Positions 16,956 through 26,244 of a DNA stretch of 64,000 bases are shown here, piece by piece. The translations under genes and the position numbers were made by a program. Numbering within the stretch: position 1 is the stretch's first letter; each line of letters begins with the position of its first letter. This stretch comes from Firmicutes bacterium UBA3553 (lineage in GTDB: Bacteria > Bacillota > Clostridia > Tissierellales > Sedimentibacteraceae): the NCBI GenBank assembly GCA_002381185.1, contig DFOA01000020.1, positions 124,001 through 188,000 of the forward strand, given 5' to 3'. The notes under the pieces are model-generated. The model had not been told where the DNA came from. It ran no database searches and worked only from the letters and a program-made list of their open reading frames with translations.

Positions 16956-17477
16956 TTAGTCTAAAATCCTCTCAAACAGCAAGCTATCTGTCCACTTGCC
17001 ATCTTGCAGCATATATTGATTATATCTTCCTGCATATTGAAAACCATTCTTTATTAATACAACCTGAGAACCAATATTCTGTGGTGATGTACCTGCTTCA
17101 ATTCTATGAAGTTTATGAATCTTACTCGCCTGATCAATTACAAGTTTTACGGCATATGTAGCATATCCGTTTCCTTGATATATCTCACCAATTCTATATC
17201 CTAACTCTGCCTTTTTCAGCGGCTCTTGTATAACATCTGTAAGATTCACTCTTCCTACAATATTTTTTTCCGAGTTAATAACTAAGTACATATAGTGTAA
17301 GCCTTTTTCTTGCTCAAAAATCAATTCTTTAACAATTTGTGAAAAAGAATTATACTGGTAATATTCATCAATTCTAGGTAGTCCAATACTTTTAAAATAT
17401 TTTCTATTTTCTTTTTCAAACTCAAACAGTCTGTCTGTATCGTTTAACTCTAAAAGCTTTATTTCAATGTGTTGCAT
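16956..17477 (-). CDS. GNAT-family N-acetyltransferase (RimJ/RimL-like)
   Basis: The protein has 173 residues from the ATG at 17477. It starts IEIKLLELNDTDRLFEFEKEN and carries ELGYRIGEIYQGNGYATYAV (acetyl-CoA loop QGNGYA) and RIEAGTSPQNIGSQVVLIKNGF, the RimJ/RimL-type pattern seen in acetyltransferases that modify ribosomal proteins or small amines. I chose this start because GGGAGTGG lies just before it; the frame stays open to 17591, but that would overlap the end of the preceding GNAT gene by 50 bases. Confidence 0.88.
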   Translation of the reverse strand: MQHIEIKLLELNDTDRLFEFEKENRKYFKSIGLPRIDEYYQYNSFSQIVKELIFEQEKGLHYMYLVINSEKNIVGRVNLTDVIQEPLKKAELGYRIGEIYQGNGYATYAVKLVIDQASKIHKLHRIEAGTSPQNIGSQVVLIKNGFQYAGRYNQYMLQDGKWTDSLLFERILD

Positions 17478-17541
17478 ATATCCACTCCCTTCATGAAGTT
17501 CATTATTTCTTTTAGTTATGATAATGAGTGCATTATTCTTA

Positions 17542-18087
17542 TTATATTCGTAACTTATATTCCAATTGGCAATCACATGGCTCTCTGGCAACTAATTCAT
17601 CATTGTATTCTACAGCTTCTATACAGCCCATTGTCTTATAAAAGGCCTGTGTTTCCTGGGATGAATGTGCAGAGATGTATAATTTTTTAGCACCCATTTC
17701 CTTTGCCTTTCTGCAAATGAGAGAAAACAATCTTTTTCCTATTCCCATGCCACGATATTCATAAGATGTATGAATGCATGAAAGTTCCAAGTATTCTTTT
17801 TGTGAACCGAAAAACTCATTTTCAACGGAAGCAAATCCAACAAGCATATCATTACTAAAAGCAGCGAATATTGTACCTCCTGTTTTTATAGTATTTTGCA
17901 GACATTTAATCAATCTTGAATATTCATCTGAATCCCATTGTTCTGTAAAAGCAATGTCTTTTAATATCCACTTCCCATTTTCCTTACGCCAGCATTTTTT
18001 TACGTCTTGAAACCGGTTGAAGCCTGCAAATAACGATTCCATTATTTCAGCTTCCGCTAATTCCTTAAAATTGATTAATTCCAACAT
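17542..18087 (-). CDS. GNAT-family N-acetyltransferase
   Basis: The protein has 181 residues. The acetyl-CoA loop is YEYRGMGIGKRLFSLICRKA near residues 110-128, and the following KKLYISAHSSQETQAFYKTM is the usual beta5-alpha5 part. The C-terminal EYKLRI is usual for small-molecule GNATs. Substrate unknown. GGAGG lies only two bases before the ATG at 18087, so the TTG one codon later is an alternative start. It is one of four neighbouring GNAT genes. Confidence 0.88.
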   Translation of the reverse strand: MLELINFKELAEAEIMESLFAGFNRFQDVKKCWRKENGKWILKDIAFTEQWDSDEYSRLIKCLQNTIKTGGTIFAAFSNDMLVGFASVENEFFGSQKEYLELSCIHTSYEYRGMGIGKRLFSLICRKAKEMGAKKLYISAHSSQETQAFYKTMGCIEAVEYNDELVAREPCDCQLEYKLRI

Positions 18088-18199
18088 AACCTCCGATAAA
18101 TCGAATTATTTATTTGTTCCACGATAGCAATCAATGCAACTTGTGCTTTTCATATGATACCTTAATTAAGAAATTATTGATTAGGCTGCATTAAATTAA

Positions 18200-19018
18200 T
18201 TATACTTTCATCCAGAATGAATTAATAAATACAGTTCTGAATCCTAGTTTTTCCATATTATTGTGGCTTACGGACCCGAACTCTACATCTGTATATAAAT
18301 TTTCTAACCCTAATTCCTTAGCTTTATTGATTCTATGCTTCAATAAACTTTTTTGGATTCCATTTCCTCTGAATTTATCAAAAGTATAATCATTGGCAAT
18401 GTACCCTTCCTTGCCGCTGATAAAAAGCGACCCTATACCTGCAGCATCATTTCCTATGTATGAAATATAATTACGAAAGTTTGGCCTGTAAAAATACTGT
18501 TTTTTTCTCTCTATTACATCTTTTTCAATGCTCATGCCGCCGTTGGACCTCATTACTATGTTGACAAACTCTTCTGCATTTTCCTGCGTTACTTCAACGA
18601 TTTTAATTTCATCTTTCAGTCCTGAGCATGCCTCAGGTGTTAATTGCATAAATACCAATTGCTCAGTATTAACAAATCCGTTTTCTGATAATGCTGCCGA
18701 AACTTTTTCGTTTATATTATTTGGTGTCATATCAAAGCAAGGTACTATGTCCTGTTCATAGTAGATATTTAATATCTGTTCAAGCTTATCTAAATCTTTG
18801 CCGCCGAAGCATTTTACTCTGTTATAATAAGCAGAACCGCGGCTGTTTGCATCAATAAGCAAGCTGGAGCTCCCTATCTCCTTCACTTCTAATTTCTTAT
18901 CAATATTTGAAAGTGCTCTTTTTGAATTGAAAACAGTTAACTCAAGCTCCAATTTCTCAATTCTAGTAACCTGTTCCAGTAAATAATTTTTAACGTTTTT
19001 ATCTTCTATTTTAAACAT
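18200..19018 (-). CDS. GNAT-family N-acetyltransferase, two-lobed
   Basis: The protein has 272 residues, longer than a single GNAT. Residues 1-130 look like a degenerate N-terminal lobe (AYYNRVKCFGGKDLDKLEQI), and residues 140-272 hold the catalytic lobe (IVEVTQENAEEFVNIVMR, YTFDKFRGNGIQKSLLKHRI with the acetyl-CoA loop RGNGIQ, then GSVSHNNMEKLGFRTVFI). Tandem GNATs with one active lobe are common. The substrate is unknown. It lies 25 bases after the stop of the next upstream gene at 19044. Confidence 0.88.
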   Translation of the reverse strand: MFKIEDKNVKNYLLEQVTRIEKLELELTVFNSKRALSNIDKKLEVKEIGSSSLLIDANSRGSAYYNRVKCFGGKDLDKLEQILNIYYEQDIVPCFDMTPNNINEKVSAALSENGFVNTEQLVFMQLTPEACSGLKDEIKIVEVTQENAEEFVNIVMRSNGGMSIEKDVIERKKQYFYRPNFRNYISYIGNDAAGIGSLFISGKEGYIANDYTFDKFRGNGIQKSLLKHRINKAKELGLENLYTDVEFGSVSHNNMEKLGFRTVFINSFWMKV

Positions 19019-19043
19019 TTATATTCTACCATCCCTAAATAAT

Positions 19044-20054
19044 TTAATGCTCAATAAGCATTCCGTCCCTGTATATGAAATATGTGTATACCATTTTATT
19101 ATTTTCATCGAAATTTCCTGCTTCAATATACCATATGCCATTTTCGTTCTGTAAGGCTACATAAAAATGGTTCGTTTCCTTTGATATATCTGCCATTTCA
19201 AAATGCTCTCCATTCCATCTGAATATATCCACATAACTGGGAACAACACCTGCTGATACACCTAACAGCTCATCCCTGCCATCCCGATCTAAATCAACAT
19301 ATTCAGGAGAACCCATAGTCAATAGATTGACAAATTCATTTGTTTCTGCATTATATCCGATTAACTGCAATTGAATATATGTTGCGCCAACACCTCCGAC
19401 TATTTCGATTTCACTTTTACCATCAAAGGTCCTGTCCGCTGCTTCTATCTTTAAGTCTTCCAAGCCATAGCTGCTTACATTACCCAGTTCATACACTTTA
19501 TCATTGCATTGTAAAAAAGCATAGGCTGCATTAGGCTTAACTGATTCTTCCATAACCTTTTCATAATACAAATCAATCACAATTTCTCCCTGACCAAACA
19601 AATTTCCTAAGGACATGCTCTTTTCATATATTAAATTTTCATTGGGTGACCCTTCTTTTAGTACTTCAGTTTGGATAGGGGTAAAATTCAGGTTTATAAT
19701 AATATGCTCGGAAAATTCCCATATTTGATAAAACCTGGTATACTGCCTGGATGTTAGAACCACACTTTTTTCAGTATCTTCAAACATATATCCGGAACCC
19801 ATATGTTCTTTAAACTTCACGCCGTTTTGTGCTTCAATATAATTAAACAAATCCTCATTATTATTTGTTTTAGTCACATATGTTGTTGGATTATCTTTTA
19901 TTTTTACAAATGTATTTGTGTCATTAAGCTGAATTATACCCTTTAATACTGCTGTGGGATTTCCTTCCTGAAATATCACATCTTTATTAACTAGAAAAAA
20001 TAATAGGAGTATAATTGTTATAGTTAAAAATAAATATAATTTCTTCGTCTTCAT
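19044..20054 (-). CDS. Membrane-anchored protein with FG-GAP-like C-terminus
   Basis: The protein has 336 residues. One N-terminal membrane segment (about 6-23) anchors an extracytoplasmic domain. The first 200 residues are unrecognised. Around residue 265 the sequence YVDLDRDGRDELLGVSAG resembles an FG-GAP/VCBS loop, as in integrin-like repeats, and is followed by DIFRWNGEHF. Such C-terminal parts are frequent in uncharacterised surface proteins of Clostridia. AGAAGG precedes the ATG. It is probably part of the row of surface-protein genes at 19-28.6 kb. Confidence 0.7.
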   Translation of the reverse strand: MKTKKLYLFLTITIILLLFFLVNKDVIFQEGNPTAVLKGIIQLNDTNTFVKIKDNPTTYVTKTNNNEDLFNYIEAQNGVKFKEHMGSGYMFEDTEKSVVLTSRQYTRFYQIWEFSEHIIINLNFTPIQTEVLKEGSPNENLIYEKSMSLGNLFGQGEIVIDLYYEKVMEESVKPNAAYAFLQCNDKVYELGNVSSYGLEDLKIEAADRTFDGKSEIEIVGGVGATYIQLQLIGYNAETNEFVNLLTMGSPEYVDLDRDGRDELLGVSAGVVPSYVDIFRWNGEHFEMADISKETNHFYVALQNENGIWYIEAGNFDENNKMVYTYFIYRDGMLIEH

Positions 20055-20101
20055 TGTACCCTTCTATTTTTTATAATTTTGTTAAACTTTAATTTAATAC
20101 C

Positions 20102-20416
20102 TTATTTCATTGTTTTGTCACGATATACAAACAGCGTAATTGCATTTAATATAATGGTAACAATAAGAAGGACCGCTGAGACGAACACCACAGCATCTGT
20201 TGTATCCATAAGTGCAGACCAATCTTCTACCTTAACCAGATGATCGTTGTAGCAAATCTGGAAAAAAAGAGAAACAGCACAGGAACTGATACTTATAACA
20301 GAAAGACACATCCAATTTTTATGGTCTCGCCTATTATATCGCATGATATTAACAACAGGAAGTATCCAGGCAATTACGCCAAGCAACAAGCTGGCAAGAT
20401 TAAGCAACCACATCAT
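20102..20416 (-). CDS. Small three-to-four-pass membrane protein
   Basis: The protein has 104 residues with hydrophobic segments at about 3-24, 36-55 and 72-95 and a conserved-looking NRRDHKNWMCLSVISISSCA loop. Relatives in Clostridia are annotated only as hypothetical or, misleadingly, as cytochrome oxidase subunit 4-like. No catalytic residues are visible. AAAGGA lies five bases before the ATG. It follows the VanW gene by 25 bases and probably shares its transcript. Confidence 0.75.
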   Translation of the reverse strand: MMWLLNLASLLLGVIAWILPVVNIMRYNRRDHKNWMCLSVISISSCAVSLFFQICYNDHLVKVEDWSALMDTTDAVVFVSAVLLIVTIILNAITLFVYRDKTMK

Positions 20417-20441
20417 AACAATCCTTTCATAAATGTATTTT

Positions 20442-21287
20442 TTAATGACCTATATCATCTCCATAAGCTTCTAAAAAAGGCGAATACATCATCAATGCAT
20501 GATTTTCTGTTATATATTCTTCATCTATAAACCTGCCCTCCATATTGTATCGTCTGCGGTAAAGCTCATTGTGCCTGCTGAAACCGCCCCAGTATTCGCT
20601 TTTAAACTGATGATTTTTTTCTATTATTTCATATTTATATATTGGTTCATTATTACATAACCAGCATCCTTCCAAATAAGTCTGTCCGACTTTAACCTTG
20701 AGTTGAAAAATTTCTTCAGTATCATTCCTTATCATCAAATCCCTGTAGGGATAGACGCATGTGGCACCGCTGCCAAACGGCTGCGTGCGTCTTGAATCAG
20801 GAAATACATCAAAAGAATGTCGGTAGCGTTCAACTACCGTCAGCGGTGTGTGAAGAGTCATCCAATAAATTAAGTTAGACAGCTGGCATAATCCGCCGCC
20901 TGTTTCCATTGAGTAATTGCCGCAATATAAAACCATACCGGGAACATATCCTTTCCTGGCGGCAGGTTTGCCGATAATCCTCCAATAGCTGAAGGTTTCA
21001 CCGGGTTTTAATATAATTCCATCAATGTTTTTTACAGCAATTTTTAAGTTGACGATTTTATTATGCTGATATTTCATATCCACTTCTTTCAGTTCTCTCA
21101 GTAAAGGAGTTTTATGGGAAAAATATTCATATTCTAAAGCCTTTGGTTGTTTGCTGCGGACAAATTTAAATTTTCCGGAATACCAAAGAATATACCGGGA
21201 TAATGTATAATATAGTTTTCCTGCTGCCAAACGGATTTTACCGCGTTTAATAGGCTTTATATTATTTGATATACTTGTATTTTTCAA
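20442..21287 (-). CDS. VanW family protein
   Basis: The protein has 281 residues. The VanW domain (about 75-225) shows KPGETFSYWRIIGKPAARKG, GGGLCQLSNLIYWMTLHTPL and ERYRHSFDVFPDSRRT. VanW is named after a gene in vanB-type resistance operons but its function is unknown; stand-alone copies are widespread in spore-formers. The N-terminus has no clear signal peptide, although GKLYYTLSRYILWYSGKF is partly hydrophobic. Start is TTG at 21287 behind AAAGAGG. Confidence 0.9.
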   Translation of the reverse strand: MKNTSISNNIKPIKRGKIRLAAGKLYYTLSRYILWYSGKFKFVRSKQPKALEYEYFSHKTPLLRELKEVDMKYQHNKIVNLKIAVKNIDGIILKPGETFSYWRIIGKPAARKGYVPGMVLYCGNYSMETGGGLCQLSNLIYWMTLHTPLTVVERYRHSFDVFPDSRRTQPFGSGATCVYPYRDLMIRNDTEEIFQLKVKVGQTYLEGCWLCNNEPIYKYEIIEKNHQFKSEYWGGFSRHNELYRRRYNMEGRFIDEEYITENHALMMYSPFLEAYGDDIGH

Positions 21288-21325
21288 ATAAATTACCTCT
21301 TTCCATTGTTATCTGCTTAAACTAA

Positions 21326-22075
21326 TTATATTTTCAATGCCAATATAAGAAAAGTCAAAGCTATAACTGAATTTATGCCCCATGCTGCTCTCTGCATAGT
21401 AATATAATGCTCGCTAGGCTTGGGGTCTTCAACATCTAAGGAATACCTCAGCATAAAGAAGAACAACGGATATTTAATATCTATTGCTGTGACAGCAATT
21501 AAAACTACTGCAACTAACAGCATACCAAGATGACCTTTGATTTGTTCCTTTTCGTAAGTTGAAAATCGTACAATATTTATGAAAGACACTTTGTAATTCT
21601 TAGCATATGGTACTTCTGTATCTGTATTTGAATGAAAAATAATATCTTCAATCAAAGGTCCATTATTCACATCATACAGGAAAAGATCTCCTTTTTGATA
21701 CATTCCCTCAAATACCGTGTTTTCATTTTCATCCCTTATTTCCACATTTTCCATTGCATACTTTTCTTTATGGTTGAAATAAACAGTATAGTGCTGGTTA
21801 ATATTATTGGGAAGATTGTAAATTACCTCTGCCATGCTTTTTTCGGTATCGCTGCCTCTGCCGATGACAGTTATATGGATTGCCCCTTGCTTGCTTCTGC
21901 CTGTATAATGGGTTTCGTTTGAAACGATTTCTTTTTTCAGAAATACTCCGTTGAAATTCACACCTGTGGTAAAAAATGCTTTTAAATATAAAAATATTAC
22001 TAATAATAGCGATACTAATAATACTATTATGAATAATTTATTGTTTCTAAGCTGCCTGATCTTTTCATAAATCAA
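21326..22075 (-). CDS. Uncharacterised membrane protein
   Basis: The protein has 249 residues: one membrane segment at about 15-34, an extracytoplasmic domain of about 140 residues (THYTGRSKQGAIHITVIGRG, YNLPNNINQHYTVYF, MYQKGDLFLYD), then two or three membrane segments near 183-204 and 230-248. I do not recognise the family. Start is TTG at 22075 behind GGGGGAG. It lies 38 bases upstream of the VanW gene on the same strand. Confidence 0.7.
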   Translation of the reverse strand: MIYEKIRQLRNNKLFIIVLLVSLLLVIFLYLKAFFTTGVNFNGVFLKKEIVSNETHYTGRSKQGAIHITVIGRGSDTEKSMAEVIYNLPNNINQHYTVYFNHKEKYAMENVEIRDENENTVFEGMYQKGDLFLYDVNNGPLIEDIIFHSNTDTEVPYAKNYKVSFINIVRFSTYEKEQIKGHLGMLLVAVVLIAVTAIDIKYPLFFFMLRYSLDVEDPKPSEHYITMQRAAWGINSVIALTFLILALKI

Positions 22076-22099
22076 AGCATCTCCCCCTTTTCACATTAT

Positions 22100-23053
22100 T
22101 CAAGGCTCTTTATTAAATACGTCTATTTCTTTTTCCTGACACTTTATTTTATATATTCCTACTATGCTGAACTCAGCAAAATCAAGTGTTTTCCAGTACG
22201 TATTGCTAAATGCATATTCTATGTGATATCCGTTCCTGCCTGTTTCTTTTTCAGAATAAATATATCCAATAGCACTAGCATGATTCATAATATCTGTTTG
22301 CTTAATTTCCAATATTGTAATGTGTTCATCATTTGGAAGTGACGGCACAAGCTCATATTTAAGCATCACATAATTGTAAGGTTCATTTTGTTCATAGTGA
22401 GGAAACTCCAGCCTTGCATCCTTAAATTCAGCATCTGATATATATAAATGATGTTCTTCATCCGTCAAAGGATGCTTAAACACAATGTCGTATTGACGAC
22501 CAGAAGCTTTATTTTCAACTTTAAAATGCTTTTTAACAGGAATAAGCTCCTCTGTCTTTAATGTTAAAAATTTTATTTGGCATATTTCTTTTTGAGACTC
22601 GTCTAAATATTTCGCATGAACTCTGATACACTGAAATGATTGTTCATCACTTAAGCCATATTCTTTTCTTATTTCAGTTAAAACGTTCTTGTCCTGCCTG
22701 TAATTTAAAAAAGATATGTAACTTAAAGAACTGGTGTTGATTTCAGTCGGTTGATTATTTATATATATATTGTGTAGGGGCAGTTCTGGTATCGGTCTTT
22801 CCTGCTCTGCAATAAGGATTTCTTCCTCATTCATTTCGTATTCTATTGGTGCATATTTATCGTAGAAAATCTTAAATTTTTCATCATTAAATATATTTAT
22901 TATATCGATTGTTACCCCTTCCGGAAATTGATAAATCTTAGGAATAAAGTATTCTGCGTCATCATATGTGAATTTCCAGCCTGCTGGTTTCGGAATGCCA
23001 GGAATTCCAGTACCTTGTTTGCTCCAGAAGTTATGATTAAAATAAACTTTCAT
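22100..23053 (-). CDS. Uncharacterised cytosolic protein
   Basis: The protein has 317 residues and no signal peptide or membrane segment. It begins KVYFNHNFWSKQGTGIPGIP and is rich in aromatic and acidic residues; MLKYELVPSLPNDEHITI and YAFSNTYWKTLDFAEFSIVG are typical stretches. Similar proteins are present as hypothetical genes in clostridia, but I know of no function. AAGGAG precedes the ATG. It is 24 bases upstream of the membrane protein at 21326 on the same strand, so they are probably co-transcribed. Confidence 0.7.
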   Translation of the reverse strand: MKVYFNHNFWSKQGTGIPGIPKPAGWKFTYDDAEYFIPKIYQFPEGVTIDIINIFNDEKFKIFYDKYAPIEYEMNEEEILIAEQERPIPELPLHNIYINNQPTEINTSSLSYISFLNYRQDKNVLTEIRKEYGLSDEQSFQCIRVHAKYLDESQKEICQIKFLTLKTEELIPVKKHFKVENKASGRQYDIVFKHPLTDEEHHLYISDAEFKDARLEFPHYEQNEPYNYVMLKYELVPSLPNDEHITILEIKQTDIMNHASAIGYIYSEKETGRNGYHIEYAFSNTYWKTLDFAEFSIVGIYKIKCQEKEIDVFNKEP

Positions 23054-23087
23054 CTTTTGCTCCTTAAATTATATTTACCGGGAAATA

Positions 23088-23285
23088 TTATTGCTGCATT
23101 TCCTTTTCAAAAACCAAGTCAAATTCATATATGACGCCATGGCTGTTGCTTTCTGTGGGTATGGCGGTCACAAATCTCCAGCCCTCCCTGCTGTACCTGT
23201 CAATTAATTCCCTGTGGTTTTGTTTACCGTTAAAAAGTCCTCCGGTAGTTGCTTTAACATATATGTAATTATAGATTTTAATCAC
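23088..23285 (-). CDS. DUF4177 domain protein
   Basis: The protein has 65 residues and matches the DUF4177 pattern: an aromatic first strand (YNYIYVKAT), then ELIDRYSREGWRFVTAIPTE, then YEFDLVFEKE. It is a small cytosolic protein of unknown function, often scattered in Firmicute genomes. The start is GTG at 23285 with AGGGAT close upstream, a weak site. It is probably co-transcribed with the lipoprotein gene upstream (18-base gap). Confidence 0.8.
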   Translation of the reverse strand: MIKIYNYIYVKATTGGLFNGKQNHRELIDRYSREGWRFVTAIPTESNSHGVIYEFDLVFEKEMQQ

Positions 23286-23303
23286 ATCCCTTCATTCATT
23301 TTA

Positions 23304-24500
23304 TTATTCTGTTTTTTCTGCTGTTATTCTGCTGTCTTCAACAACACACTTTACATCATGAGGTTCTTTCATTTCATTTGTCCTTGTGTTATAGCCGTCC
23401 GACGACAATATAAATTTACTTTCATTAAAAGATTCTTTCAAAGAATAATAATATTCCGACGTAAATATAAACAATTTATCCGGATTTGCTTTGTTTATGT
23501 AATAGTAATCAAAGGACAAGGGGTTTTTCATTTCATCATAATTAGTTTCCGATACTATTACAAAGCCGGAACCGACGTCTCTTATGAAAATTGAATTATT
23601 CTTATTCAAATCAAACATATTTCTGTAGTTTTCATCCAATGAAACAACTTCTGTAAGGTAATTGTTTGGATCTCTCCCTATGCTTATGTTGTAAACCAGC
23701 GAATAATTGGAGTTTTTAAATTTTCCTATCCCGAAAGCTGAAAAGTTTTCCAACTCTTCAAACGCAGAATTTGTCTTTGCAAACAGAAAATAACTGCTGC
23801 TTTTTTCGCCGATAAATGCAGGTATATTTTTGTAACATTCTTCATCAATATATATCTTTCCTATATTTGCATTATACATTTCATCGAAATATATATTGTA
23901 GTAGCCCTCTGTTTCGATTTCTCCCGCAAATCTCACCTGAATACCGGGTTCGGTTCTATCAACCCACTTTACGATAAGCCCGCATACAGTATCCTTTACT
24001 TTGACGTCATAATATATTTCATTTGTTTCGTAGCTTTTTCCTTCATACAAAACGGTTCCTATATTATCGGTAAGCTGTATGTCATTTATAAAAAGATAAT
24101 CGTATTCTTCATCCTTATTAATTTTAATCTTAACTTTATAAACACCTAACTGTTTGGGCAGGTTATCAACCTTGGATTCATCTTCATAAGATAAAATATA
24201 GCTTTCCTCAGAGCCGTATTTAGCCTCCATTATTATTCTGCTTTCTTCGTCGGGAACAAAATAAATAACTCCGTAGGTATTTTTATTAAAATCATAGATA
24301 CCATCTGTAATTATTTCACCTGTTAAATAATCTTCACTGTTTATTTCTTCAGCTGATTGTTCTTTATTTACCATTATTATTTCTTCTGTATCATCTTGAG
24401 CTTTGTTCTGATCTTCATAAGTGTTTAAGTCAATAACTCGGCCGCTGTGACATGCCGGCAGTATTAACAGCAATGATAATACTATTATTAGATTTCTCAC
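23304..24500 (-). CDS. Uncharacterised lipoprotein
   Basis: The protein has about 398 residues from a GTG at 24500. The signal sequence ends in the lipobox LILPAC near residue 17. The mature protein is acidic and beta-rich, with two similar-looking halves: YNIYFDEMYNANIGKIYIDE around 200-220 and GTVLYEGKSYETNEIYYDV around 145-165. No known domain is recognised. GGGGGG lies seven bases before the GTG; an upstream TTG at 24515 overlaps this site and is unlikely. It probably sits on the outer face of the membrane. Confidence 0.7.
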   Translation of the reverse strand: MRNLIIVLSLLLILPACHSGRVIDLNTYEDQNKAQDDTEEIIMVNKEQSAEEINSEDYLTGEIITDGIYDFNKNTYGVIYFVPDEESRIIMEAKYGSEESYILSYEDESKVDNLPKQLGVYKVKIKINKDEEYDYLFINDIQLTDNIGTVLYEGKSYETNEIYYDVKVKDTVCGLIVKWVDRTEPGIQVRFAGEIETEGYYNIYFDEMYNANIGKIYIDEECYKNIPAFIGEKSSSYFLFAKTNSAFEELENFSAFGIGKFKNSNYSLVYNISIGRDPNNYLTEVVSLDENYRNMFDLNKNNSIFIRDVGSGFVIVSETNYDEMKNPLSFDYYYINKANPDKLFIFTSEYYYSLKESFNESKFILSSDGYNTRTNEMKEPHDVKCVVEDSRITAEKTE

Positions 24501-24578
24501 TTTTATTCCCCCCAATAAAAGTATATATAGTAATCAGTTGATTATTATTAAATGTATACTGTTATCTTCACAACATTT

Positions 24579-24791
24579 CTATTCTGTAAATTTATCTGAA
24601 CTGATTACCTTAATTATCTTATCAGCACTGAAAACCGAAAGAGGAATGTTTACAAATATTATTACAAATACAGCTATAATATCCGTATACGTATTCCATG
24701 GCAACAAAAAATTCCATATATGCCCCAATACTCTATAGTAAATAATAAAGAAAACAACTGCGAATCCCCAGAAAATAATACTCCTTTTCAT
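24579..24791 (-). CDS. Small two-pass membrane protein
   Basis: The protein has 70 residues and two hydrophobic segments at about 5-25 and 38-55, ending VFSADKIIKVISSDKFTE. GAGGAGGGTG lies before the ATG, a strong ribosome binding site. No family recognised. It lies 36 bases behind the GH18 gene and probably ends that transcript. Confidence 0.65.
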   Translation of the reverse strand: MKRSIIFWGFAVVFFIIYYRVLGHIWNFLLPWNTYTDIIAVFVIIFVNIPLSVFSADKIIKVISSDKFTE

Positions 24792-24827
24792 AATTCACCC
24801 TCCTCAAAAATAACATATGCACACATT

Positions 24828-26216
24828 TTATTTAGATAATATAACCGTCCTGCTGTTATTGTGCCATTCTGCCTTATAGCCAAACGCCTCTAATACTGCT
24901 CTTAACGGAAAATATGTCCTGCTGTCTTTGATTATTGCCTTAGTATCTGTTTCAATTTCCTTACCGTTGACATAAATAATGTTTTTATCTATCGGTATTT
25001 TTACTATGGTATCATCTTTTACTGCTGTCACAACCCGGCTGATGCCGTCATAGCTTACGTCTGCATCGATTGCTTCTAAAGGTTTCCGAAGAGGAATCAT
25101 TGTTCTGCCGGATTCATTAATAAATGGTACTCCGAAACCTTCTTCTTCTAAAAATACTAATTCCCTGCTGTCTAATAAAACCGTAATGTATTTATTTAAT
25201 TCATCCTTTGATAAATGCTCTGTTCTTTTAATGAGATTGTCAATCATTGAAACTATGCTGTATTCATCATTGGTGTCCTCATTGACGTCAAACAGCATTA
25301 CTCCGCCTGCCTTGTTCAGAGCTATAATTGTTTTTTCTCTTAATGTGTTCATTCCATTATAATAGGATTCCAAAGGAGTTGTTGGAGCATAGTCAACGAA
25401 AGCATATTCAGGATTTAAATCAACCAAGTGTCTGTACTGCATCCAGCTCGGTCTTGCATACAACGGCATACCGATTACGATATCCTCTGCCGCTACTCCT
25501 CTGTTCAGCCAATAATCTATAGATGTTTCGGAAAACCATATAGGACTGTGATCGGCATTATTTATATCGTATGCCATTACGTTGATGAAGCTGAAGCTTT
25601 CAAGGCATTTATCGGACAACGCCATTGAAGGCTCAGGCCCTGCTGTTTTAGACCATGCACCGTTAAGCGCAGCAGTCATTTCCTTACCCTTAAGCTTCAG
25701 CGCTTCACTTAGTTCAACTGCTAATTTTTCATAATCAGCAATGGTATTGTTATTCGGATGCTCCCAATCAAGCTCAACACCGTCTAAATTATATTCATCC
25801 GCAAAGGCACAGATATTTTCTATCAATAATTTTCTCGTTTCATCTGATGCTGCCGCTTCTTCAAATACAGGCTGCAGAGGCTTTCCTTCATAGGACCATC
25901 CTCCAACGGCTATAAAAACCTTGGCTCCGTCATTGTGTCCTTGCTCCACCAATTCCTTAAGCTGCTCGGGTTTTTTCAATTCAGCCAAAGTACCGTCCTT
26001 TTGAGGAATCAGGAAAGCATAAACAACATGTGTCAATTTTTCTGTCTGAAGATTTTCCAACGGTTCGTTGAACAAATCACCTGAATAATAGCCTATTACC
26101 TTAAACTCTCTCTTATTTTCCGGTTCTGTGTATACCGCTGCAAATGCTGTTGTTGAAAACATATTAATTAACAGTATAACTGTAATAAAAATATAAATTA
26201 ATCTTTTTCTTTTCAT
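24828..26216 (-). CDS. Secreted GH18 glycosidase with C-terminal copper-amine-oxidase-like stalk domain
   Basis: The protein has 462 residues from the ATG at 26216 (AAGGA upstream). A signal peptide of about 27 residues is followed by a glycoside hydrolase 18 barrel at about 40-330: EFKVIGYYSGDLF, THVVYAFLIPQ, VFIAVGGWSYEG, then the active-site strand LDGVELDWEHP and INVMAYDIN. In the usual DGxDxDxE motif the second Asp is replaced by Glu, while the proton-donor Glu is kept. Residues 350-460 form a stalk domain (INESGRTMIPLRKPLEAIDA; SRTYFPLRAVLEAFG). Such enzymes hydrolyse chitin-like or peptidoglycan glycans; SleL-type spore enzymes are one alternative, but no LysM is present. It follows the DUF2007 protein gene. 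Confidence 0.88.
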   Translation of the reverse strand: MKRKRLIYIFITVILLINMFSTTAFAAVYTEPENKREFKVIGYYSGDLFNEPLENLQTEKLTHVVYAFLIPQKDGTLAELKKPEQLKELVEQGHNDGAKVFIAVGGWSYEGKPLQPVFEEAAASDETRKLLIENICAFADEYNLDGVELDWEHPNNNTIADYEKLAVELSEALKLKGKEMTAALNGAWSKTAGPEPSMALSDKCLESFSFINVMAYDINNADHSPIWFSETSIDYWLNRGVAAEDIVIGMPLYARPSWMQYRHLVDLNPEYAFVDYAPTTPLESYYNGMNTLREKTIIALNKAGGVMLFDVNEDTNDEYSIVSMIDNLIKRTEHLSKDELNKYITVLLDSRELVFLEEEGFGVPFINESGRTMIPLRKPLEAIDADVSYDGISRVVTAVKDDTIVKIPIDKNIIYVNGKEIETDTKAIIKDSRTYFPLRAVLEAFGYKAEWHNNSRTVILSK

Positions 26217-26244
26217 ATGCTTTTCCTTCTGTTTCATTAGCTTT

